This document shows, in pieces, positions 1 through 5,307 of a stretch of DNA of 14,317 nt (position 1 is the first letter of the stretch; every line of letters starts with the position of its first letter). A model generated the notes under the pieces. It did no database searches, was not told the DNA's origin, and saw nothing but the letters and a program-made list of their open reading frames with translations. The stretch is from Thermoplasmata archaeon (GTDB lineage Archaea > Thermoplasmatota > Thermoplasmata > Thermoplasmatales > Thermoplasmataceae): assembly GCA_021816385.1 (NCBI GenBank), contig JAKAYJ010000012.1, positions 1-14,317 of the forward strand, read 5' to 3'. The position numbers were made by a program, and so were the translations under genes.

Positions 1-79
1 TCCGATCTATAAATTTTTCACATTAAGCCTTAGATTATGTTTTTTTCGAGTCATTCGTGTCTATCAGCAATCCCGGAAA

Positions 80-92
80 ATTAATTGTTAAA
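80..92 (+). promoter_or_regulatory. Candidate TATA-box promoter of the integrase
   Basis: An AT-rich stretch (ttaattgttaaat) is centred about 25 nt upstream of the ATG at 111. That spacing is usual for an archaeal promoter giving a leaderless transcript. No Shine-Dalgarno-like sequence precedes the ATG. The assignment rests on spacing and composition only. Confidence 0.4.
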
Positions 93-110
93 TGAATATG
101 ACATCAGAAT

Positions 111-1427
111 ATGCGGAAACCGGGCATTAACCAATATGTTAAATGCGTAACACCATGTTTATATGCTATTACTCCATGTAATAATAGAAGCGAAATGATC
201 TATAATACATCGGTAGAAAGGGAATTAGAAAGGAATGAGAAACTTATTGGGAGCAAGACAGTCAGAGATTCCCTTAAGTCCTTCTCTATGGATTTGAAAA
301 TCCAGGAAGGGTTAACGGATCACAGGGTGATTTTCTATTTAATCCGATTAAGGGTTATTAGCAGGATGATCCCTGACGTCTTCCTGAACCCATCTATAGA
401 AGATCTCAAGTCTGTAATAATGCAATTATCTGCAAATCAGAAAATAAGCCCGAGAACCGTTGAGGACTATAAGCAGGCACTCAGGAAATATTACAAATGG
501 AAATTATCCGATAAGGAATTCCAGAAAAGGGTACAGTGGATACGTGTTAGGGGGAATTCAGTTAACAGGCTGAAAAAATCGGATGATATGATAACAGTGG
601 ATGAGATTCACAAGATCATAGAAAACAGCATCAGTACAAGAGATAAGGCATTATTTTCAGTGTTGTATGATTCAGGATGCAGGGTTGGTGAAATCCTGAC
701 GCTCAGGATTAGAGACTTGCAAAATGACCAGTGGGGAACTGTGCTGCATGTTTCAGGTAAGACAGGGGAAAGAATGGTAAGAATTGTAGGTGATTCCGTG
801 CCTTATCTCAGAGAATGGGTACAACAGCACCCTAAATCCAATGATCCCAATTCAGTGGTTTTTGTTAGCGTATCAGCTCAAGCATATGGAGAACCGATGA
901 ATTATGCTGAAATGTTAAGGGCTTTGAGTCGGGCTAAGAACAGGGCTGGAATAACACGTAGGATACATCCTCATCTGTTCAGGCACACCAGAGCATCCAT
1001 ACTCGCATCAAGGGTCGCAGAAGCTCCCTTAGAATCTCAAATGGGATGGATCCATGGTTCGAAGCAGACCAGGACTTATGTTCATTTATCAGCCAAGGAC
1101 CAGGATACCGCCATATTGAAAGCATACGGAATCAAGAGAGAAGAAGATAATATTGCTAAGGATGCATCCCCGAAATCATGTCCAAGATGTGAAGCACTGA
1201 ATCCATCAATCGCAGTTTATTGTAGGAAGTGCTGGCTACCGTTAACAATTGAGGCAACACTAGAACTAAAAGAAAAGGAAGAACACATTGAAAAGGAACT
1301 TACAACTAAGGGGCTGATTGACGACAAGATAAGGGCTTTGATTGAGAACATGCCAGAATCTGAAAGAACAGGAATACTCACATCTATTATACAGATGGCC
1401 TTGAAAGAACAGAAAGGTTCAAAATAA
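111..1427 (+). CDS. Tyrosine recombinase/integrase with C-terminal zinc ribbon
   Basis: Site-specific tyrosine recombinase, expected to integrate and excise the element by cutting and rejoining att sites through a 3'-phosphotyrosine. The core-binding domain spans roughly residues 45-140 and the catalytic domain 160-335. Visible catalytic residues are R191 (SGCRVGE), K217 in the beta hairpin (SGKTGE), H288 and R291 (HPHLFRH) and the nucleophile Y323 (TRTYVH). The third His/Trp position is W313 (MGWIHGS), a common substitution. After the catalytic domain come C357xxC360 and C371xxC374, a zinc ribbon frequent in archaeal XerA-like integrases, and then a charged helical tail. The start at 111 fits a leaderless promoter. 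An alternative is M29 at about 195-198, which would drop a poorly conserved N-terminus. The gene is uninterrupted, so it is not an SSV-type split integrase in this window. Its partner att sites were not identified. Confidence 0.93.
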   Translation: MRKPGINQYVKCVTPCLYAITPCNNRSEMIYNTSVERELERNEKLIGSKTVRDSLKSFSMDLKIQEGLTDHRVIFYLIRLRVISRMIPDVFLNPSIEDLKSVIMQLSANQKISPRTVEDYKQALRKYYKWKLSDKEFQKRVQWIRVRGNSVNRLKKSDDMITVDEIHKIIENSISTRDKALFSVLYDSGCRVGEILTLRIRDLQNDQWGTVLHVSGKTGERMVRIVGDSVPYLREWVQQHPKSNDPNSVVFVSVSAQAYGEPMNYAEMLRALSRAKNRAGITRRIHPHLFRHTRASILASRVAEAPLESQMGWIHGSKQTRTYVHLSAKDQDTAILKAYGIKREEDNIAKDASPKSCPRCEALNPSIAVYCRKCWLPLTIEATLELKEKEEHIEKELTTKGLIDDKIRALIENMPESERTGILTSIIQMALKEQKGSK

Positions 1428-1664
1428 CGTGACCTCCTCTCCCAGCTTTCGCAGGGAGCTTCCCTCTTCAAAGGTTGCTGGCGGAATCTCCATGGGCTTG
1501 AATTCCCCTCGGCCTAAAGGTACTCTGTCCTTCATGCTAAGCCATCTGACTTTACGGATGCAGGCACGCATGAAGCAATATGCTATCCAACCTGTTTCAC
1601 TTCTGTCTGCCAGCGGACACAGGAATATGATGAGAGAAATCATAAAGTTTTCGCTCGCTTTCAT
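1419..1664 (-). pseudogene. Probable remnant of a TnpB (IS200/IS605, IS1341-type) C-terminus
   Basis: The minus strand can be read to a C-terminus containing PLGRGEFKPMEIPPATFEEG followed by SSLRKLGEE. This resembles the variable tail of TnpB proteins, where a (G)xGE-x-P-x-E-I segment is followed by an E-x-G-S-S segment. Just before it, a decayed stretch (residues near YCFMRACIRKVRWL) could correspond to the last RuvC helix after the zinc finger, with the DRD motif deleted. The first part of the frame shows no recognisable RuvC or zinc-finger sequence, so at most the last 60 or so residues survive. The end overlaps the integrase stop codon, so an insertion probably reshaped that junction. An overlapping plus-strand frame (1429-1710) is probably its antisense shadow. 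The identification is from pattern memory only and could be wrong. Confidence 0.4.
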
Positions 1665-1697
1665 CCCCTCTCTTGCGAAAGGGGACTTCTCGCTCGC
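1651..1697. repeat. Hairpin flanked by TCGCTCGC direct repeats
   Basis: TCCCCT (1664-1669) pairs with AGGGGA (1680-1685) across a 10-nt loop. The octamer TCGCTCGC occurs at 1651-1658 and again at 1690-1697, bracketing the hairpin. The C- and G-run stem is reminiscent of the end hairpins of IS200/IS605 elements. It could also be a transcription terminator for the minus-strand protease gene, whose stop lies at 1703. Confidence 0.4.
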
Positions 1698-1702
1698 ATA
1701 TG

Positions 1703-2197
1703 TTAAATGATTATTCTTCCTGTTTTATTTTTCATATCTATTTCTAACTTACCGTCTAGTTTCTCAAGAGCATCCAACCCGAGTAGGCAGATCATTTTTA
1801 TGGTTTCCTCTCCTCTCTCGGCATAGAACCCTCTACCTTTGTTTAATTTTCTCTTTATAGCCGATGAGTGAATCGCAATTTGGTCAAGATTTATATAAAG
1901 AGTGTTGGAATCTCCTTGCACCGCGACACTCACAGCGTCAGTTGTGGAGGTATTTACCATCCCCCCTATACCTCCAACTCTCTGAGTTTTAAATGACTCA
2001 CTATCAAGATGTAGTTTTTCCACTTCGTCCTCAGTTATAGATGTTAAGTTAGATCCTGTATCTAAATACATAACCGCATTACAAGCTTCTAACTTTTCAG
2101 TTGCCCTACCTATACCACTTTTAGCTTTTTTAAACAGAATCACCGGGACGGAAAATAACTTCTTCTTATTATCATATGTTAATTTAATAATGGTCAT
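1703..2197 (-). CDS. Retropepsin-like (clan AA) aspartic protease
   Basis: Predicted single-domain aspartic protease of the retropepsin type, which acts as a homodimer with one catalytic Asp per chain. Visible motifs, numbered from the longer frame opening at 2227, are D56-T57-G58-S59 (MYLDTGSN), a flap-like VGGIGG at 84-89, and the hydrophobic-hydrophobic-Gly signature L148-L149-G150-L151-D152 near the C-terminus. Together these are the classic D-T/S-G plus (hh)G pattern. I place the start at ATG 2197, ten codons into that frame, because GAGGG lies 7 nt upstream as a ribosome binding site. The protein is then 164 residues with no signal peptide, so it should be cytoplasmic. It follows a DUF5678-like gene by 17 nt in the same orientation, a pairing I recall from other archaea and bacteria. 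Its substrate is unknown. The sequence is visibly AT-richer than the replication operon. Confidence 0.82.
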   Translation of the reverse strand: MTIIKLTYDNKKKLFSVPVILFKKAKSGIGRATEKLEACNAVMYLDTGSNLTSITEDEVEKLHLDSESFKTQRVGGIGGMVNTSTTDAVSVAVQGDSNTLYINLDQIAIHSSAIKRKLNKGRGFYAERGEETIKMICLLGLDALEKLDGKLEIDMKNKTGRIII

Positions 2198-2214
2198 GAT
2201 AAGACCCTCTAAAA

Positions 2215-2457
2215 CTAAAGGATCCAAAAAATATTGTTGTCAGTAACAAGGTCTATAAAGACGCTACCACTACTGCCATATTTTTTCTTTGCTTCCTGGT
2301 ATGTCTCTGTAAATCCCATGACTTTTCCATCATCTATGGCCACATATTTCCCAATATGCTGTCTTAATTCTTCATACATATCGTTAGCTGCCTCATAATT
2401 CAACTTAAATTTCTTAAAAGAAGCAATCACATCGTCTGGTAGTGATACGTTTTCCAT
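2215..2457 (-). CDS. Small DUF5678-like protein, partner of the aspartic protease
   Basis: An 80-residue cytoplasmic protein with no membrane segment. Its core (residues 35-77) reads HIGKYVAIDDGKVMGFTET, then a lysine-rich helix (YQEAKKKYG), then two beta strands (SVFIDLVT and NNIFWIL). This beta-beta-alpha-beta layout with G-x-Y/W-V/I-A...G-x-V and a helix of the E-A-K-K-K-Y type matches what I remember of DUF5678 proteins, which have no known biochemical function. DUF5678 genes are often found next to retropepsin-like proteases, as here, which supports both calls. A TATA-like box 26 nt upstream of the ATG suggests it heads a two-gene transcript beginning at or near its start codon. Whether it is an inhibitor, substrate or adaptor of the protease cannot be told from the sequence. 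Confidence 0.68.
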   Translation of the reverse strand: MENVSLPDDVIASFKKFKLNYEAANDMYEELRQHIGKYVAIDDGKVMGFTETYQEAKKKYGSSGSVFIDLVTDNNIFWIL

Positions 2458-2478
2458 ATAAGCACATTAGTAAACTTG

Positions 2479-2487
2479 TATATATTA
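2479..2487 (-). promoter_or_regulatory. TATA box for the DUF5678-like/protease pair
   Basis: TAATATATA on the minus strand is centred 26 nt upstream of the ATG at 2457, which suits leaderless transcription. No ribosome binding site precedes that ATG, whereas the second gene of the pair has one. This fits a leaderless first gene and a reinitiating second gene. Confidence 0.5.
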
Positions 2488-2648
2488 TTATTGCGCTAAA
2501 GTTTATCTTTATTTAGTAGTTAAAGAATCATTCTTATCATAGCTCAATATTATTATTTTCAAAAGTATGCCTTTTTCTTGGGATTTTCTGAACATTCACG
2601 AATGTAATATCAGACCCCTTGATATTTGGTTGGCAATCCTAAAATAAT

Positions 2649-3740
2649 TCAAACATTCCCGGTGTATGCGTTCTTATCGACGTACTCTTTGAACTGATAA
2701 ATCCATTTCATAAAGGCCTTATAACTTAGGTTATAATTCACATCTAACCCTAAGTCATCAGAACTGGATGCCCACGGTTCTAAAGGCTTACCCTTTAATC
2801 GAAGATCTCTCGTGATAAGTGATTCTGCCACTATGTCTAGAATACCAGAATCCTGAACTTCAGCGACCGGTGCACCATTATTTGTTACCTTTTTTACCGC
2901 ATCACTGACCACAGAAATTGTGAACAACTTTCGTAATGCAACATAAGGGAGAGATAAACACCACATATAGTTAGCAGTAGCAGCTTGAGCGTTGAATCCC
3001 TCTGGATAATCAAAACCTCCCTCTCGTGCGGCAATATCAGTATATATCCCCATGACTTTGAATTCCGAGGTCATTTTTTTAGACAAATCAGTCATATTTA
3101 TTCCTTCCTGCTCCGCATACTCAAAGTCCTTAAATTCATCCAGCATTTCAGTAATATGCTTGAAATTCTTTCGGTCGTAGGCGTAGACAGTTACTTTCTT
3201 TTTTGGTACTCTTATCATGATCATGTCTTCTTTGAGAGATATTAACTTAACCTTCCCAGCAGACGTTTCAAGCATAGACCTACTAAATACGTCATATGCC
3301 AGCATCCACGTCACCAAATCTATATAGGCATTATGAGAGTTAGCTTCAGATAGCACCAAGTCTCTCACTGATTCACTAATTCTTTTATTTTTATTAAACT
3401 CTGTTGCTTCCTCTAGCATTTCATAGGTTTCGTCTGGAAGGACTAACGTTTTTAGAATTTTGGTTTTTTTATAAGGTGCTTGCATAGCTCTTAAGGGGTC
3501 ACCTGGCTTTCCATATAGCATTCTAAACATATCATTTATAGACTTAGAACCCCCATATCCAGTTTTCAGTACAACCTTGCTGTTTTCCCTATCTTTCATC
3601 CACGCATAATTTATTAAAATGGAAAAAATTTCTGAGTCATTCAGTTCTGATGGAATTATTTGAGTAGAAGACAGTAGTCTGCCAACATTTTTTACTGTAC
3701 TGTACTCTTCTTTTGTCAATCTAACACCAATTTGTTTCAT
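2649..3740 (-). CDS. Unknown protein with two ribbon-helix-helix-like segments
   Basis: A 363-residue protein without signal peptide or clear membrane helix. I do not recognise the full-length family. Residues 1-48 (strand QIGVRLTKEEY, then two helices ending SILINYAW) have a ribbon-helix-helix look. A second, better RHH-like segment lies at about 94-132: strand KTLVLPDETYEML, helix, turn NKNKRIS, helix SVRDLVLSE. The two could form an intramolecular RHH dimer. The remaining C-terminal region of about 230 residues shows mixed alpha/beta character and no motif I can name. The gene faces away from two genuine small RHH genes across a 101-bp control region, so it may be a transcriptional regulator or partition-type DNA-binding protein. 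The DNA is AT-richer than the operon on its other side. A TATA-like tattttc about 29 nt upstream fits leaderless expression. Confidence 0.75.
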   Translation of the reverse strand: MKQIGVRLTKEEYSTVKNVGRLLSSTQIIPSELNDSEIFSILINYAWMKDRENSKVVLKTGYGGSKSINDMFRMLYGKPGDPLRAMQAPYKKTKILKTLVLPDETYEMLEEATEFNKNKRISESVRDLVLSEANSHNAYIDLVTWMLAYDVFSRSMLETSAGKVKLISLKEDMIMIRVPKKKVTVYAYDRKNFKHITEMLDEFKDFEYAEQEGINMTDLSKKMTSEFKVMGIYTDIAAREGGFDYPEGFNAQAATANYMWCLSLPYVALRKLFTISVVSDAVKKVTNNGAPVAEVQDSGILDIVAESLITRDLRLKGKPLEPWASSSDDLGLDVNYNLSYKAFMKWIYQFKEYVDKNAYTGNV

Positions 3741-3844
3741 AACAGTAACCCTATGTGGTATACATCGAAAATACCCTAATAAAACAATCGTGTTATGTTA
3801 TGCGAAATCCTTAAATAGTAATTCTACATACAAATATTGTTATG
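3738..3844. promoter_or_regulatory. Divergent promoter region with four TGTTATG motifs
   Basis: This region separates the minus-strand 363-residue gene (ATG at 3740) from the plus-strand operon (ATG at 3842). The heptamer TGTTATG occurs at 3791-3797 and 3796-3802 (overlapping, 5-bp phase), at 3838-3844 covering the plus-strand start codon, and inverted at 3738-3744 covering the minus-strand start codon. A TATA box ttaaatag at 3811-3818 is centred about 28 nt before the ATG at 3842. Repeats of this kind fit operators for RHH proteins, and both flanking genes encode RHH-like proteins, so autoregulation is likely. Confidence 0.55.
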
Positions 3845-3973
3845 TCACATACTATTGTAGTTATGGTGAATGAAGAAACACATAGAAGACTAAAAGAAAG
3901 AGCTGAAGACGACCACTTATCTGTTGCCGCTTTCGTTAAAATGAGTATTGCTAAAGAGTGCGGGGTGGACTGA
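3842..3973 (+). CDS. 43-residue ribbon-helix-helix (CopG/Arc-like) protein
   Basis: A very short gene whose product is almost entirely one RHH unit. The strand is TIVVMVNEETHRRL, helix one LKERAEDDHL, the turn is at LSV, and helix two AAFVKMSIAKEC. Such proteins bind DNA as dimers through the paired N-terminal strands and commonly control plasmid copy number or early promoters. It is the first gene of the plus-strand operon, apparently leaderless from the TATA box at 3811-3818, with its ATG inside a TGTTATG motif repeated across the divergent region. The stop is 2 nt before the next start. I infer it represses its own operon and possibly the divergent 363-residue gene. Confidence 0.8.
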   Translation: MSHTIVVMVNEETHRRLKERAEDDHLSVAAFVKMSIAKECGVD

Positions 3974-3975
3974 AA

Positions 3976-4140
3976 ATGAGAACGCATAGAGTGACTATTG
4001 TTCTAAGCCCGGAAGAATTGGATAAAATCCGAGATGAGGCTAAAAAGGCAGGGATCACACCGGGGGAATATTCCAGATTTGCGGTTTTCAGATACATTGG
4101 ACACGAAGACGAAGGGGGACAGAAAAATGGCAACCAATAA
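3976..4140 (+). CDS. 54-residue ribbon-helix-helix protein
   Basis: A second small RHH protein: strand THRVTIVLSPEELDKI, helix one DEAKKAG, the turn ITPG and helix two EYSRFAVFRYIG, followed by a short polar tail. I start it at ATG 3976, 2 nt after the previous stop. An in-frame GTG at 3958 lies inside the upstream gene and would add six unhelpful residues. It overlaps the following gene by 14 nt. Together with the preceding 43-residue protein it forms a tandem RHH pair at the head of the replication operon, an arrangement suited to copy-number or early-gene control. The two could form a heterodimer, but nothing in the sequence proves it. Confidence 0.82.
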   Translation: MRTHRVTIVLSPEELDKIRDEAKKAGITPGEYSRFAVFRYIGHEDEGGQKNGNQ

Positions 4141-4282
4141 CTATAATTTTGGAGACCCTAGAAAACTCTTTGAGCTATGGAAAGAGCTCACTGGAGAAGA
4201 CCTGCTGAATGATGAAAAAGATCATTTAGATGATCACAAGGACCTTCCCAAGAAGGCAAAAGAGGCAAAAATGAAATGTTAA
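4127..4282 (+). CDS. Small charged protein of unknown function (51 residues)
   Basis: The start at 4127 is supported by GGGGGA at 4114-4119, 7 nt upstream. The product begins with a polar stretch, then an amphipathic helix (PRKLFELWKELTGEDLL), then an alternating acidic/basic tail rich in Asp, His and Lys, ending MKC. It overlaps the RHH gene before it and the primase gene after it, so it is translated within the operon. I do not recognise a family. The single helix plus charged tail could be a protein-protein adaptor, for example for the primase, but that is speculation from position alone. Confidence 0.6.
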   Translation: MATNNYNFGDPRKLFELWKELTGEDLLNDEKDHLDDHKDLPKKAKEAKMKC

Positions 4283-5307
4283 ATAAGTACAGGGGGAGTG
4301 TGATCTCCCCTCGCAGTAATAATTCGCATGGCTGCAATTTTCTTAACACACCCAACGTTAAAAAGGTATCTGTGGGGAATAGAATACACACATGTTCCGA
4401 CATTACTGCACTTACACAGGTGGCCATAGCCGTTGAATGGGCAAGGATGGGATTTCGTGTGTTTCCTTGCAATGTAGACAAGTCTCCCATTGTGGATCCT
4501 TCCCTTGGATTGACAAAAGGATTCAAGGACGCTACGGCTGATCCGAAGAAAGTGGTTAAGATCTGGAATAAGTACCCTGGTGCAGCCATAGGATGGGCAT
4601 TGCCTGAATTCATCATAGTAATTGACTGCGATGTAAAGAAGGACGCTAACAAGAGGCCGGTAGTTGTTGATGGACATCTTCTTCAGATAGGATTGAAGTC
4701 TTTTCAGGGAATTATTTCAAAATTGGGGTTATCCTACGACAATCTTAACACTCTTTCCCAGGACACACAATCAGGGGGGAGACAGTTCATATACTGCATG
4801 CCTGAAGGAGTTATTTCATTCAACCACACAGGAATATTGCCAGGACTTGACATCAAGGGATTTGGCGGGTACATCATACTTCCTAATTCTACCGGAAAGT
4901 ATGGAAAATACAGCTTCAGGAACTTAACGGAAATAATAGAAATACCAAAGGCACTATTGAAGTGGATCATCGATACAAAGAAACCTGAAACTGGTACCAG
5001 GGCGATAACTACTAAGCCTGGAACTGCCAAAATAGATTGTGAAAAGATCGTCAATATCCTGGCTTCTTATTGGTCAAAGGCCGATGGCAGGAGAAATGAT
5101 TTTATGCTTTCGATTGCCGGGTTCATTGCGAGATCAGGGGGCAGTGAATCCGACGCCCTATATATTGTTTCGAAGCTCACAGAGATAACAGGAAAAGGGA
5201 GCGATCATATCAACGGCGTAAAGTATGCTTTTGAAAGAAAGGGGAAACTGAAAGGTTTTAGCTCAATTGAAAAACTAATGGGGGAACTGGAAAATGAAGA
5301 AGAATAA
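4276..5307 (+). CDS. Bifunctional DNA primase-polymerase (Prim-Pol, AEP superfamily)
   Basis: Synthesises primers and extends DNA during replication of the element. The Prim-Pol domain covers about residues 45-235. It opens with VEWARMGFRVFPC, then KGFKDAT and the W97 region, the metal-binding D117-x-D119 (IVIDCDV), a SGGRQFIY segment at 166-173 and GLDIKGFGGYIILPNS at 190-205. In the SGGRQ segment most family members have His where this protein has Q170, at the sxH active-site position. The C-terminal part (about 260-340) contains GRRNDFMLSIAGFIARSGG, a PriCT-like helical domain of the type that couples primases to helicases. The start codon overlaps the preceding stop, and gagg lies about 10 nt upstream. 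The first 40 residues look unconserved. The 3' end overlaps the SF3 helicase gene by 14 nt, so the two are translationally coupled, as in archaeal plasmid and virus replicons. Confidence 0.9.
   Translation: MLNKYRGSVISPRSNNSHGCNFLNTPNVKKVSVGNRIHTCSDITALTQVAIAVEWARMGFRVFPCNVDKSPIVDPSLGLTKGFKDATADPKKVVKIWNKYPGAAIGWALPEFIIVIDCDVKKDANKRPVVVDGHLLQIGLKSFQGIISKLGLSYDNLNTLSQDTQSGGRQFIYCMPEGVISFNHTGILPGLDIKGFGGYIILPNSTGKYGKYSFRNLTEIIEIPKALLKWIIDTKKPETGTRAITTKPGTAKIDCEKIVNILASYWSKADGRRNDFMLSIAGFIARSGGSESDALYIVSKLTEITGKGSDHINGVKYAFERKGKLKGFSSIEKLMGELENEEE
4293..4310 (+). promoter_or_regulatory. G/C-run hairpin just inside the primase start
   Basis: GGGGAG (4293-4298) and CTCCCC (4305-4310) are perfect arms around a 6-nt loop (tgtgat), beginning 17 nt after the primase ATG. 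In RNA this stem could slow initiation or elongation of the replication protein. The GGGGGAG run also mimics a ribosome binding site but has no well-spaced in-frame start after it. Confidence 0.4.

Noticed and set aside
1429..1710. Plus-strand 93-codon open frame after the integrase
   Set aside because: It starts at a GTG without a promoter or ribosome site, its product is Ser/Leu-rich without a plausible fold, and the minus strand gives a better explanation (TnpB-like tail).
4188..5054. Minus-strand open frames within the primase gene
   Set aside because: They lie wholly antisense to a well-supported Prim-Pol gene and have no promoter or recognisable motif.
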